A model generated the notes under the pieces. It made no database searches and was not told the origin of the DNA. It was given only the letters and a program-made list of their open reading frames with translations. A DNA stretch of 64,000 bases. It comes from Chlorops oryzae (Eukaryota; Arthropoda; Insecta; Diptera; Chloropidae). The position numbers and the translations under genes were made by a program. Shown here piece after piece: positions 31,685 to 44,573 of this stretch. Position 1 is the first letter of the stretch. The number at the start of each line of letters is the position of its first letter. The stretch is from assembly GCA_020466095.1 (NCBI GenBank), contig CM035808.1, forward strand, positions 96,939,390-97,003,389, read 5' to 3'.

Positions 31685-32550
31685 TTATTTAAATATAACT
31701 GTCATTGGGATGAAATTAAAATACGTACCAAGCAAGACTCCATAGAAACTGCTTTCAGTTTTTAATGCAGCTTTGCCTTGGACGCCATCGACGTTATAGG
31801 CCAACACAACCGTGTTGGCCATAATATTTTTTAAGTTTTTTAAAATTCCACCTGGCGTAATATGGGCTTTAATTGTATCAATCTGAAAATAAATAAATAA
31901 CAACTATCATTAGGTGGACATTCTCCTTTGAAATTGGAAGGAAATCTTTTTAATAATTTTCTCAGTTTTTAGTTCTTTAGTTCTTAGTTTAGTTTTTTCC
32001 AATATTACTTTCTCATGGAATAGAATTGCCACTTAATAGAAAAATGGTAACTGTATTCATACTAACATAAAGCTCACGATTAGTGTCGTTTATTTCCTTG
32101 TTCATTTCATTAAGGTCCTCCACGGCCTGAATTGGAAATTTTCTAGCCACTTTTTGCCCTTGTCCATGCTGCTTCGTCATGCCTTTAATGGTGGCTGTTT
32201 GCTCGGCAGCAGCTTCTACAAGCACCTCGACTTTCCCCTGGGTTACTTTTTGGTCAGCTAGATATAAATATATGTAAATGGAATATGTTACTTGTTTCTA
32301 TATTTAATTAAGGAGTCATTTAATCATATTTATACTTCTTAAAGCACGAATTTCCTCTAAAAGAATGTCCAACTTGTTGTTCGCCTTTTCCGTGTTGGCT
32401 GAAAATAAACACTTTGAAATAGATCCATTTAAATAATTTATCGTAGCACACTTACCACTTGAGGACCGAACTTCTAATGTAAATTCTGCAATAGTTTGTT
32501 GAAGGCACTCGATAGTTTCTGAACACTTGCAGCTAACATAGATTTTTGGT
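31685..32550 (-). CDS. DUF4806-like protein, four 3' exons of a spliced host gene
   Basis: Exons on the minus strand are 32550-32456, 32398-32336, 32257-32067 and 31882-31685 (stop). Each has AG acceptors (tttcag or atctag) and GT donors (gtaagt, gtataa, gttagt), and phases join without stops. The protein runs SETIECLQQTIAEF, ANNKLDILLEEIR, VLVEAAAEQTATI, KFPIQAVEDLNEMNKEI, then across the last intron ELY/IDTIKAHITPGGILKNL and GKAALKTESSFYGVLLG. The FP(I/L)xxxEDLxxxN start, central GG and final GK-x-A/F block match DUF4806, a domain of unknown function frequent in insect proteins that also carry DNA-binding or coiled-coil parts. The upstream half predicts a short coiled coil. Function is unknown. 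It could be a domesticated or lineage-expanded gene. Confidence 0.75.
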
Positions 32551-32658
32551 CTGAAATTTAAATTATTTAATATTAAAAAGATTTCATAATTAAAATAATC
32601 TCATCCTACTTTTAAGCTCTATTTACCAATTAAATTTCATTTTCTTTAACTTAAACAC

Positions 32659-32765
32659 GATTTCACCAAGCTATTTCAATAAAACTTAAATGGGAATGTA
32701 CTTTTTCATATGAAATTTGTCAGGTCGTTTCATTTAAATTTCATTTAAATAGCTTGGTGAAATCG
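32659..32765. mobile_element. 107-bp hairpin MITE in the intron of the DUF4806-like gene
   Basis: CGATTTCACCAAGCTATTT at 32659-32677 is exactly inverted at 32747-32765. The following gggcct matches the AGGCCCGAT end of the MITE at 42183, so the families are related and this copy lost its left tip. Confidence 0.75.
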
Positions 32766-32930
32766 GGCCTTAGCGCTCAAATTTGTATGAAATCATGATC
32801 AGGCCAATTTAACATAAGAGATAAAACAGAGGAGGGAAAACGGCCCTTAGTTTGTTTATTCAAATTAATTATATAAATTTACATATATCGCACGCTTGCA
32901 CCTAAGCCGACACAATTCAAAATTTCGCAT

Positions 32931-33210
32931 GTTTGAACATTCGTTCAATCTCATTTGAAACTTTCAAAATGTAATCTTTTTCCAAAACATACAGGGTGTC
33001 CCGAAAACTTTTGTAAGAATCAAACCATCGATAGGTCGAGTAAAGAGAAACATTTTTTGTTTTCAGACAAAAATCTTTTAGTGAAATTTTTGCGTTTCTC
33101 TTGACTCGACCTATGGTTTGATTTTTACAAAAAATTTTCAGGACACCCTGTACGTTTAGAAAAATGATTATTTTTTGGAAGTTTCAAAAGAGATTGAACG
33201 AATGTTCAAA
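32931..33210. mobile_element. Foldback repeat around a 159-bp mariner-type MITE
   Basis: The inner element 32992-33150 has ends CAGGGTGTCC and GGACACCCTG, each flanked by TA, as in mariner MITEs. The inverted similarity continues outward (gtttgaacattcgttcaatc against gattgaacgaatgttcaaa), giving arms of about 130 bp. Confidence 0.75.
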
Positions 33211-33214
33211 AAAT

Positions 33215-33617
33215 GGGAAATTTTGAGTTGCCAATGTCTAAATAAAAACCGCCACCGATTCGTGTTATTTTTGTTTCGCGAATTGTATTTGTAAAATGGC
33301 GCGACATCTAAACTATTTCTTTTTAGTATTTGAACTAAGTCAATTGCGCAGTCACGGGTCGGCCTATGCTTTAAGAACCACATTTTTAAGTCTTCATTTA
33401 AATTATCGTTATTTTTGTCAATTTTATTATTTTTATCGCTGTTAATATTATTTAAGTTTACTATTTCCTCCACAACTTCCATTTCCATTTCGATTTCATT
33501 TTCATTGTTCCCTTGCTGTTCCCTTTCAACAACATTTTCTTCTGCCGCGACACAGTTTAACTTGTCTATATATTTTTTTTTTCTGCGATTCCTGCGAACA
33601 TTTAGCCAGCGCAACAA
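33215..33617 (-). CDS. Probable upstream exon of the DUF4806-like gene
   Basis: A frame starting MLRWLNVRRNRRKKKYIDKL continues through an E/N-rich acidic segment to NEDLKMWFLKHRPTRDCAID, then LVQILKRNSLDVAPFY. The W-x9-AxxxLxxIL-x-LD pattern resembles the short helical module found at the N-terminus of many insect DUF4806 or transposase-derived proteins (an impression from memory). The frame runs on to 33168, but its end enters the foldback repeat, so the true splice donor lies upstream of about 33215. The link to the 32550 exon is inferred from strand, order and domain type. Confidence 0.5.
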
Positions 33618-33689
33618 AAAATAACGGTACTAGCATTAGAATTGTTTTTGAAAATTCATAAACAAACAGCGAAAGAAAAAAAAGGTTCG

Positions 33690-34522
33690 GCGTTCGCTTA
33701 CGATAGGGTCAGTCAAGTAAGTACCAATACACGTAGTAGTTCGGAAGGTACTTCCAGCAAGTCAATTGACACCTTTAGAACTACAGGGGACTAAGTGGCA
33801 TACCAGCGGAAAATTATCTCCTGCATCACAAAGTCACCAATGGTGCCATCGATGACATATAGGTGACATTCTCATGCATGACATCTTGGAGGACATGTCA
33901 TAGTGGAGGGATGCTGTTCATGTGCTTGACTCTCATTGGCTACTGAGTCGAACCTCCGGGCAGGCAAGAAAAAAGCACTTCGGATTCTTGGCCACGCACT
34001 CTGTCCACTGAACCACGCCAGGTCTAGATGCGAACTTTTCTATTGAGATACTAAGGCATTATAATGTATCAAACGCTCGACGAGTATTCGGCAGCGGAAT
34101 ACTTTTTTGGTTACAAGTAAATAAGTTCGTAAAGGGAGCTGATTACAAAGCGGCCATGCTTATGTAAAAGTAATGCCTCTTGTAATCGATTCTTTCTGGC
34201 ATACTGACTGCTAAGTATTGGGGAAGTATTGGATTCCGTAACGTACATTTGCGCCGCTGGGTGGTTTCTATAAATTGACATTTAGAGAGAAAAGAGCTAT
34301 GTGCTGCTCTCAAATGCTTTTTTCGCCATCGCATCCCCTAGCATGACCAGTGACATTTTCTAATCTTCCGGTGATAATGTCACCGCTGAAGTCCCTGTCA
34401 GCTCCTGTGTAAATGTCATACAAAGTGTCACCGGAAATAGCATGCATTGAGGCTACGAAGTCACTAGGACATCATCGGGGATGTCCGCGGGACATTTCCC
34501 GATGGGATCCACTGCAACATAC
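33690..34522. repeat. Dispersed repeat containing a tRNA-like module
   Basis: The stretch gtggagggatgctgttcatg to ctcattggctac (about 33905-33944) recurs inverted near 59716-59760. A tRNA-like module on the minus strand follows (33945-34022; gttcagtggacagag, cggaggttcgact). No protein is recognised. Confidence 0.55.
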
Positions 34523-34530
34523 ATACATAC

Positions 34531-34999
34531 CAGCGTTGCCAGACGTCCCGCATTTTGCGGGATGTCCCGCTTTTTGGCCTAAAATTATAATGTCCCGCCG
34601 GGACATGAAAAATCCCGCTTTTTTTCAAATATATGGAAACTAACTTTTAGTTTGTTAAAGATAAAAAAGAAATCTTAGATTCGGTGAAAGGGTCAGAAAA
34701 GTACAAATAAATTTGAAATAATCTACTAATGTAACAAAATGTAAGAAATTTAAAAATAATTTACTAACGTAACAAAATGTTTAAAATCTTTGAATGCGAG
34801 CAATAAAGCCATAGAAAGAAAAAGTAATTCTGAATATACATAATTAATACTTTGTTAAGGGGTTTTTGTTGGAATTCCACATTTGTTGTCTCGCGAAAGT
34901 AAATTTAAATTTGTCCCGCAATTGCTTGTGAAATCCCGCATTTTTTGGATAAATTTTTAAAAAATCCCGCTTTTTAAGAAAATTCATCTGGCAACGCTG
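34531..34999. mobile_element. hAT-type MITE, 469 bp, 8-bp TSD
   Basis: The ends CAGCGTTGCCAGA and TCTGGCAACGCTG are flanked by atacatac (34523-34530, 35000-35007). Subterminal gtcccgc/gcggga boxes are repeated near the left end (seven in 100 bp) and right end, probably transposase sites. It is inserted in a small TACA microsatellite, so part of the TSD match could be microsatellite. Confidence 0.8.
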
Positions 35000-35089
35000 A
35001 TACATACATACGTTACGCTGTGTTACTAATCGAATCCTAGAGGCCCAAATGTCTTTCTTAATTTTTTTTTTTTTCACAAGATACATTGG

Positions 35090-36120
35090 ACACATAAATC
35101 AACAAGCTATGACTTTTAGAATTTTTTTTGAAAGGCCGAGTAAAAAAAAATGTTGAAACCGTCTATGGGGGGTTACAACCCCTCGAAAATAACTCATTTG
35201 GATGTTTCGAAAACGATACGTATTGAAATACAAAAACAAAATATAGAGCAGTCGCCAATTAATCCCGCAGGGGATTGATATATGATTATTTAGGCTGTTG
35301 CTTTGTGATTTTTTACTCAATATAAGAACCAAAAATGAGTTGAATGGAGTTGAAAAAAAAATTCTTTTTATTGGACTTTAAAGTTATAAACAGAAATATC
35401 CCCGACTTACGATTTGGCAAACACGGTGTCGATGGGTGAACACATGACTAGAAAACGAGTTTTTCCAGGCTCATATCCTAGAGAGGAGAATCTAAATCAA
35501 AATGCTTTTTTTATCAGGGATCGAAAAAAGCAGTTATCAATTCATTTTTGAGGTAAGAAGGCAGATAGAAAGAAAAGTCGGAGGACGAAAAGAAAGTTGT
35601 ATTTGTGTTCCTTGTGACCTCTTCTACTCAAATCCGGGATGGCTTTTGTTTTTTAATCAAATTGAGTAAAATGCAAAAAACAACTTATTTATGTGGACCG
35701 CCCACTGCGACACCCACAAATGGAGATTTTTCGTAACTTCCGAAGTAAAAGGCGTAGAAGCTTCAAATTCGCAACAAAGGTTGACCAAGGCAAATGAAAG
35801 GTGTAGGAAAAAAATTTATATGGCTCGCCCACTGCCGGGCTTGACCGATTTTAGCTTTCTTACTTGTTTACATATTGTTTTTCTTTCACAATTATGAGTC
35901 GTAGTAGACTCGAAAATGATACCAAATATGAGTCAAAAATTATCAGAAAATGATTACAAAGACCCGAAAATGATAGCCAGTATGGCTTGAAAATGACTCG
36001 CAAATGCTGTCAAATATGACTCCCCAAGAAGAGTCGCGGCTAGAGTTCCAATTTCTCCCGACAAAAGTGTCATTTTTGATAGAAAACAACCGCATATTTG
36101 ATTAATTTAACATAAAGGCG
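35090..36120. repeat. Dispersed repeat, copy 1 (contains SINE family 2)
   Basis: It shares blocks with 47.47-48.0 kb: agcaatcgccaattaatc (gagcagtcgccaattaatcc here), tttggcaaacacggtgtcga, and atgactccccaagaagagtc. The SINE-like part is 35410-35480. The block 35683-35860 (aaaaggcgtagaagcttcaa, ggttgaccaaggcaaatgaa) recurs inverted at 63735-63880. Confidence 0.6.
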
Positions 36121-36815
36121 ACTCGAAAAAGACTCGCTTTTGATCAAAAATTTAAAAAATCTATTTATTTTTTAGAAAACTAATGATTGTTTTATAAAGT
36201 TAAACATTGAGAGTTCGATTTTATTTATTTATTTTCTAAAACATAATCAATTTTTCTGAGTTAAAGCACACCTCTTTCTCGAATTCGAATCGAATTGGAT
36301 TCGAATCGAAATCTAGCACATAGCCGTGTAATCAACACATAATTTGTTTCCGAATAAAACACAAATTTTAAGTTGTCAAAAGTTCTCACGTAATGGCATT
36401 AATTCGTTGTCCATTTTTTCAACTTGGTATGTATGTTTGGCATTTATAAAAGAAACATATAGTTTCGATATAAACCATAGCTCTTGTTGGAGATTTTCAA
36501 AGTTTTCTGTGATTGGAAATATCGTCGTTTAGAGTGTTTTCTGAATGAATGACGAAACTACACAAATAAATAACCAAAAATCTGTATCCAGCCAACTTGA
36601 TGTTTGAAAAAAAAAAAAAATTAAGAAGCAACTCTGAACGAATCCTGGTGATTCGTGAAACAAAGACCAGTGTATGTATGGTTTTTATCTCTATAATGTA
36701 ATCATGGCTAATCACCACATCCAAGCGTGTCAAACTTGATTTGTTTACTTTGCATTACTTCTTGGTTTTTGCTTTGCCACATTTGGGATCGGTGTTTTTT
36801 GTTTCTTATTGAATA

Positions 36816-38270
36816 ATGTCGAAAAAAAAATCTCGTATATGGATTGGTTTTGAGTAATTGGACAATCATTCCACTAAGGTAAAGTGTAACCAATGTCAAA
36901 TGATAATTTGTAGAGGTGGGAAAGGAAGAACAGCAAATACCAGTAGTATAGAACAATCATATTAAATACCGACATCCATCGCTGGTACCTCAGTTAGATT
37001 CAAAGATCAAATTTTCCGCATCAGATGAATCCTCCCTGTCGCAAGTTCAAGCAGAAGACCTACCTACAACGATGCCTACTCCTTCAACATCAGCGTCAAC
37101 ATCGGTCGGTGCATTTCAGATCCAACAAAAAATTGAAGACAGTTTTGCTGCACAGTGGTCACGCGAAGACTTTAGATCGAAAGACTTCAATTTTGAGATA
37201 GGTGAGATGATTGCACTTGACAACCAGCCGTTGTCAATTGTTCAAAACATTGGATTTAGGAACCTGATGAGAAAAGTTAAACCAAAATAACATATAACAT
37301 ACCGGGCAGAAAGTACTTTACAGAGACCATCATTCCTCAACTTTACGAAGAGACTTAATTTGAAAAAAAAAAGGGGTGATGAGAGCCGTTGCAATTTCAG
37401 TTACTACTGACATGTGGACAAATATAAATAATACAGAAAGTGTCTTAAATTTTACAGCTCACTGGCTAGACGAAAATTTCAAATTCCACCATGCAGTATT
37501 GCAAATGAGGCATTTCCCTGAAACGCACACTGCCAATAGTATACGAAACTGTATAGAAGAAATTCCAACCTTGTGGAATATAGATAAAACCAACATTCAC
37601 GTTGTTGTGCGAGACAACGGAAGAAATGTTACTAAAGCAATCGACAATTCAGTTTTTAAGGGAGTACCTTGTTTTATACATACTCTTCAACTGGCAATCA
37701 ATACTGCTTTGAAACATGAAACAAAACCTCAAATTGTTTTAAAATCGAGACGAATCGTAACACATTTCAACCATTCCAGTCAAGCGCAGTCAAAACTTTG
37801 GGATTTGCAGAAAGAATTGAATTTATCATGCCACCAGCTTGTCCAAAACGTATGCAAAAAACAAAACTGGGCTGTTTCTTTATACCTAGCTGAAACATCG
37901 GTAAATTTCGAAAACTTGTCTAATGATGAATGGGAAATTCTCGGAAAAGGTATTGAATTGCTGTAGCCATTTGAAGAGATCACCAAAATCATAAGCTCAA
38001 GTTGTTCTTCCGTGTCTGACGTTGCATTGAAAAACAACGTAAGTGAAAACCAGAGTGAAAGTGGCAAAAAAAAAATGTATCGAGCACTTGCATTGAGGAA
38101 TAAAAATACGAAGCAACAACACAAAATTTTTGGGAATTCTACGAAAAATTTGCAACTAAAACTTTAGACAACATTCATAACAACAGATCAAGCGCAGCTC
38201 TTGAACTGCAGTCCTACTGGGCTTTACCGGTCATTAATTATGACCCATTTCAATAGTGGAGCCATGATAG
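36816..38270 (+). pseudogene. hAT-family (ZBED-like) transposase, decayed
   Basis: It begins MSKKKSRIW with a BED zinc finger remnant (VKCNQCQMIICRGGKG, NTSSIEQSY). After stops, 37072-37290 gives EDSFAAQWSREDF and DNQPLSIVQNIGFRNLM. Then 37376-37966 gives VAISVTTDMWTNINNTESVL with the first catalytic Asp, VVVRDNGRNVTKAI with the second, and GVPCFIHTLQLAINTA, the C-x2-H motif. A stop after GIELL is followed by PFEEITKIISSSCSSVSD in the same frame. The C-terminal dimerisation region is missing. At least four stops or shifts make it inactive. No terminal repeats could be assigned. Confidence 0.8.
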
Positions 38271-38289
38271 TTCAAGGTATCCTGAAGTG

Positions 38290-38700
38290 TCGCACAGTGG
38301 TCCCGCCGCATACATTTTTTGGAAAAAACTAGAAGGAGTGGTCGTAGAACATTGAAATTTGGCACACCATAGTTATGACAAAATTAAGAAAATTTCAGAA
38401 TTTCGTGAAAATCGGACCATTGCCACGCCCACCGCCCATACACCTGAAATTTCCAAAATTTGCAAATTTGCTCCGATTTTAATGTAGGGTAGTAGACTTC
38501 GAGACTCTTAACCAAAAAAATTATACTATAAGAAAACCGGAATAATGCCACGCCCACTTTACATAAAACAAAAATTTCAAAATTCAGTATTTTCAACTAA
38601 ATTGTGATTCAGGTTGCCAAAGAAACAGGAAATACTATTTAAACAAAAAATATTAAATTTCTTGAGCTGCCACGCCCACTTTCTATGAGTTTTTTAATAC
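38290..38700. repeat. Non-coding repeat with spaced gccacgcccac motifs
   Basis: The motif lies at 38422, 38547 and 38668 within text like gaaaatcggaccattgccac. The same motif is part of the DINE-like repeats, so this may be a diverged relative. Confidence 0.45.
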
Positions 38701-40510
38701 TTAATCATATACCGTTTGCTTCTATAATGCCTGCAAAAAGGACAACTTTTTGTTGGATGGAAAGGATAACAGAAGGTATTTTTTAACTTGCTGAAACTTC
38801 ATGCAAAACATGTCGTTTGTTGATTTTGTAACCTCCAATTTCCCTAGCAGAATAGTATTCTGTTGCCCATACTTAATAATTATGTCGAAGAAACTATAGG
38901 TCAAATGTGACCTTAAGCTTCCACTTTTGCAAACAAAGGTTTTTTATGCTATATTCGACTTATTTTGGTCATCACTGTTGGTGAAAACATCTCAAAGTCC
39001 CTCAAAACTCGAACCACTGTAAAGTTTTTATATTTTCTTTAACAAATACCTTAAAATGGCCCATTTATGATGATTTTTCATGCAAATTATTATTATTTCT
39101 CATGCCTAAAATTATGATAATCATCAAAATAAGAAAATTTCAATTTAACAACATAATTTGGCATTTTCATATCCACGTAAAGAGGAACTATACAAAAAAA
39201 ATTGGTGTCTGTAAAGTTAATTTACGGACGATAGTTTTACATGATAACGTCATAAGAGAACACTCATTATGTACATAAAATGGAGCATTCAAGTTCACGT
39301 ACGCTATTTTTAACGATTTTTGAAACTCTCTTAGACTTATTAATTTAAAAGTTGGAAAATAAGTCCCATTTTGTAATTTGTTTGGCGATTTTTAATATAA
39401 GTATAAAATAGAAAATAATAATTAAAATTCACTTTTGACGTGATAACGGCTATTAAATCGATGTCTAATTGCGAAAATCTCACGCCGGTGAACTCAATGT
39501 GCGTTCAACATGTTCATCGTTCAATTTACGCGAGACACACTCAAAGAAAATCGTCTCAATCGTCTCCATGCACAATGAGACAAGGCGAAGTTATGGAAAC
39601 CATATAGTACTATAGATGGCACTTGGCAAAAAACGTGTGTGTTGAATTGAAGTAGGCCCCCTGTGCATGCATTCTTATGGAAAAATCAAAAACGTAGCAC
39701 GCCCCCTGAAAATGCCGGTTCCGGTCTAACAAATATTTTATAATCTTGTGACATGAACTAAAATTTTTGTTAAAAATCAGATATATATAAGTGTTAATCA
39801 AAGGTTTTTCATAAGAACTCAATGTATTTTACAGCAAAATATATTATTTTTATCCACTTAAAAATAATTAGATAAAGTTTTGAGGAACGCTTAAGAAAAG
39901 TACTCATGCGCCGAATATGACCGATTATCAAAAAGTTTGAATTCCTCTACAAAACAGCTGATATGAAATATTCTGTGATATCATAACTAGAATTGCTCGA
40001 TACATAACTAGTGGCTCAAGTACTTATGACATATCATGATAAATAGAATGCATAAACTATATATTTTTGTAGCTCTTCTGAATGAAAAAGGTACAAAAAT
40101 GCATAAACTATCATAAAAAACTAAAAAGTTTTACATTAGAAAGAAAACATTAAAAAATATTATCGCAAGTATGTTTAGTTACAAAATTAAGTGAATACTC
40201 AAAAAATTATAGCATCACTAGTTCACCACGGAATTCGGTTGTTGTTATAAGTGTCCCCTATATTACTATATGATGGAAACGTCCAAATACAAATTTGCGT
40301 ATGGGCGCACACACAAATTCACACATGTCACGCAATCGACAGGCAAGCAAGGACTGCCGAAAAACAATCAAAATGAAAAACACTTCTCAATGTGTTGAGG
40401 CGAGAAGTCCGATTGTTTTGTAGCCGTGATCGTCAAATTCTACGAAATTCTAGCGTGTGCGTTTTATATAGAACGTTGTCTTTCTTTCCTCGGTTTTATG
40501 CTTTCAGTCA
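38701..40510. other. AT-rich DNA with no recognised gene
   Basis: Only short frames without domains are present. Confidence 0.45.
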
Positions 40511-41739
40511 TATATAACCAGTGGCGGATCCACGGGGGATATATCGGTATAAAATAAAAGGAGTAAATTCGTAGCAAGTATGTAAGAAATTAAAAATACT
40601 CGTTTATTTGCATATGTCATATTGTTTAAAACGGAAAGTATTTAAGTCTTCCTTTTTTCTCGGCGCAAAAGTCTTAAGATGGATGAATCATTTTCTACGC
40701 TTAAATCAAGCTCTATAAATCATCTTGAAATTGAATCTTTTCTTTCGAAACTCTTTTCGGTATGGTTTTTCGTTATCTTTCGTTTTTTTCTAAAGAAAAG
40801 AGAGACAATTTTCTAAATTCGATCAAAATAAGAAACAGCAAGCTAATATTCATCTAAAATTTGTACCTTAGACCGGTCCAAGGTACACTTGTAAGCATAA
40901 GTCCGAGGTACACCTTCCTGTTGTTTTAAAAAATATCATCTAAAAATTTATATTTTGGAATCAAAACAAAAGAAGAACTCATACTATGTTTTGAAAATAA
41001 GTAAAATTTTTATGATTTATTTGTAGAATTCGAAAATTTCGATTGAGTTGTGCACCAAAGCTTTTGCATTCGCCTTAAAAAAAAATACTTTTTTGCACAA
41101 AAAATTTTTTTTCGCCTTTTTCCACTTGTCTGTATAGCTTGACACTATACAGCAAACTTAAGTCAAATAGCAGCGTGAGTGGAACATTCCATAGAAGAAC
41201 ATTTGCATGTATATGCATCTCCCCTATATATTTTTAATTCTTTTAAGAACTGAAAATGACCTTTCAGACTCGCAGTTTGCGATCGGAATCGTTATTAAAA
41301 TTCTGTATGCGATGCAAACATTTGGGAATACTTCAACCATTTCCCTATCAACTTGCAAAGGGGACAAGATTTGGTCATTTTTGCTATCTGATTCTTCGGA
41401 TCGATTAGAAAAACTACCTTTCGGTTGTAGCTTTAAAGGGATATTAATTGTTTTAATTCTAATTTGAAATCACTTTGCAAATCATCCGAATATACTTGTA
41501 TGAGATTTGTGGCTTTGATTTCTAATTCATTAGTCTCTATAAATAACAATTGTTTTTTGAAATAAGGAATAACTGATAAACTCAATTTAAGTTCAAGATG
41601 AGTTATAAGTACAATACAAATTCTTTTAAAGCAACGTACAATAAGGTAAACAATTTATATATAATTTAATTTTTTATTTCATTAATTTTTAGATTTTAAG
41701 GCGATTTTACTCGAAAAATATTTTTTTAATATTTTGATG

Positions 41740-41823
41740 ATATTTTATTTGGACGCTCGGGGCCCTTTGCCAGTTGGGGCCCGGGGCTATAGCCCCTGCC
41801 AGCCCTACCTTAATCCGGCACTG
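41740..41823. mobile_element. Right end of another hAT element
   Basis: The GC-rich block ggggcccggggctatagccc through cttaatccggcactg ends in CAGTGCCGGATTAAG read in reverse, a hAT-type tip. The other end was not found, so it is a fragment. Confidence 0.55.
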
Positions 41824-42182
41824 CCTTTGTGTACTAGCTTTAACGTCGAAAATGACCGACGAATAGCTCAGGCTTACATTATTTATGTTTCTTTATATTT
41901 TTCAAGCTTATTAAGGGTCCTTTTTTGTACATTTGTGCTACTTAAAATGCTCCAACACTTAAATCGTATGTATTTTCATATAAGTAGTAATATATTTCTT
42001 TTATTAATTAATTAAAAGCTGCAATGATTTTAATAAATTTTTTGATGTACATCAATATCTTGTTGTGTATTTCATCATATGTTAGAAGGCAAGCTTTGAG
42101 CAATGTTGTTTTCGTTAAATTCCAGCAACATGAAATATGATCAATTTTGAATGTGTGCTATCTTAAGCTATTAGAGTAATTG

Positions 42183-42493
42183 AGGCCCGATATTACAGTG
42201 CATACTTAAGTTAAGGAAGCTTGAAGACTTAAGAACACCTTAAGTGTCAAGCGGTTTAACAGTCAATTTTTATCCAAAACTCACGAAAATTGTTTTCGGC
42301 AGGCAAAATTTGAAAAAGCCTATATTTTTTGTTACTTTTTTAAAATTCGTAAAATTAGTGAAATTCCTTCAATAAATGAAGTTGAAAACTTATTTAAGGA
42401 GCACTTAAAATTTTTACTGTTAAAATGCTTTACAGACTTAAGCTTTACTTAAGTGCTAAGGAGACCTTAAGTATGCACTGTAATATCGGGCCT
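42183..42493. mobile_element. MITE of 311 bp with perfect 28-bp terminal inverted repeats
   Basis: AGGCCCGATATTACAG... at 42183-42210 is exactly inverted at 42466-42493. The flanks gagtaattg and gagtatgat match at the first five of nine positions, a possible decayed 9-bp duplication. It is nested in the 40519-43083 hAT. Confidence 0.8.
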
Positions 42494-43563
42494 GAGTATG
42501 ATAAGCAATCGAAAATGTTTCCTTGCTGAGATATAATAAGTCCCGCATCATTATCGCCTTCCTCAGATTGGCATTGGCCCCGTTGAGGACAAGAGAAAAA
42601 TGTTTCCCAATTTTTCTATGGTAAGTCTATTTCATTTTTGAGATAGAGTTTCACGGCTAAGGTGAAAAAGTTGACCCTTTTGAAAAAGAGTGGGATTGAT
42701 AATGGATGTTTTCCGGTCATTGCTTAATCTTCATAATTTTGCACACGCAAGTTTTTGATAAATACCAAACATTTGAGCCACTGGCAGACAGAATTGGACA
42801 AACTTAATTTTTTCCATACATTTGCCGCCCACCCTAATGTATATGGATAAGAGTGTTTTGGGAAGTATTATTTGGAATATCTCAGAGTACATTTTGATGG
42901 TAGCTCAGAGCACAAAACTTCAACTCATACTCGTACATAAATATGGGCCAAAAAGTGGACAAAAAAAATTTTTTTAAATTAATTGTATGAAGCTGTGAAT
43001 TTTATATAAAACAAAAATTATTTTTCTGCCTCTAGCAAAAAGTTTTGGACCCCCTACTTTCCCAAATCCTGGATCCGCCACTGTATATAACCATATATGT
43101 CACTCTCATAGATTTTGGGCGGGACATTTCGCGCTAGTTAGAAAGAGATGTTACTCGGCAGGCAAAAAAAGAGCGAGAGAGAAATACTTTCGGTGAGTAC
43201 CTAAGTGAAAAATTCTCATTTTGGTGGGTACCCAAGACCGTGGTGGGTACCTATGACCGTGTTGAAAAGAGCCAAAATGGAAACGGCTCCTGAGTGACAT
43301 ATATAGTTATATGTATATGCTTTCAGTGTTTGATTTCTAAAAGCAACGAAAGAGTACATTATATCCTGTTTTAGCATTACATACTCTTTGAATATGTGAA
43401 CAAACAAATTTGAAAAACAAAGACAAATTCCTGAATCATGTATTTTTAAAGAAAATAACAGAGCAACAAAATATTTTCACTCTCCCTGCATACTCTATCG
43501 AAATTTTTAAAATTTGCGTGTCGCTGTTCGTTTGTATGAGCGTTAGGCTCCAATAAGTGTGAA

Positions 43564-43620
43564 GCTGTCATGTGTTTGTTGTATTTCTGCAACAAAAAAT
43601 TACAACAAACACATGACAGC
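43564..43620. repeat. Perfect 20-bp stem hairpin
   Basis: gctgtcatgtgtttgttgta and its exact complement are separated by 17 bp. It is too small to assign to a family. It could be a MITE core or a structured RNA. Confidence 0.7.
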
Positions 43621-44573
43621 CTACGCTTTAGCTTCATTATAATTGCAGCCTTGGACATCTTAGTAGTTATACAGTCTTTGGTTGCATTACTTCAACCTAC
43701 AATTCTCATAAGCATTATGCGGATTATCATATAAGACATAACAAAACTTTCCAAAACTTTTCTTGCAATTTTTCACTTTGCACGTTAAATATATGCATGT
43801 ATGTATGAAATTGATCTTGAAAACTTTAATATCATACGAATGCCCTGCTTTTTAGACCACAACAGCAGATTGCTTGCCACACTTTTTACCCGAACCTGTT
43901 CATTTTAATATATTTATACTTTGAGAGAACATTTCCATGAGTTGATGCATAGTAAAATTTTTGCCCAGCCAATTGCTTTATCTACGTTTTGATGTATCAT
44001 TGACCTTTGAGTCTTTTTAGGCTCATAGCATACTGTTTAAAATTTTTACTGTAAAAAATGGTATTCTAAAACCACAAATAAATTTGAAAATTAGGAGTTG
44101 TACTCAAAACCTTTAAGCTCGTTTTGCTTTACAATTAAAGCTTTTCGTTATAACCTTACAAAATTTTAAAATTGTTTCTGCAAGATAGGCATAACGAATC
44201 GAATCCACAAGACGAAAGTTGACGTAAGAATTTCAAACACCCCCTCGCTCCCCTTGGTGAGATTAGGTGAAATTTTTCTTGAACCCCTCCCCCCTATTTT
44301 TGTTGACGTAATTGACATTTGTTTTTATAAGTTAGAATGCGTTAAAATGTCACACGGACCTCAAAAACCAATATGAATCTGTCCTGAGAACTTCATCATC
44401 CGCCCAAAACTGATTTCCCATACAACACAAATATGAATATTTCTAAATTTAAAACAAATGTTCCCATTTTAAATTTTTTATTTTTTCGGCTCCCCTGTTT
44501 TTCCACTGCAATCGCATTGTGCACTCGGGCGATCGATGTGTTTAGTATAATTTATACTTCTTTAAGTAAAAAA
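43621..44573. other. No recognised gene
   Basis: AT-rich DNA. The frame 44433-44708 crosses the left border of the next transposon and is not called. Confidence 0.45.

Larger units (their letters stand above)
40519..43083. mobile_element. hAT-type element, 2565 bp, 8-bp TSD, coding capacity lost
   Basis: The ends CAGTGGCGGATCCA and TGGATCCGCCACTG are flanked by tatataac (40511-40518, 43084-43091). The interior has no long transposase frame. The plus-strand frame at 41207-41467 has no recognised motif. Two further elements are nested in it. Confidence 0.85.
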
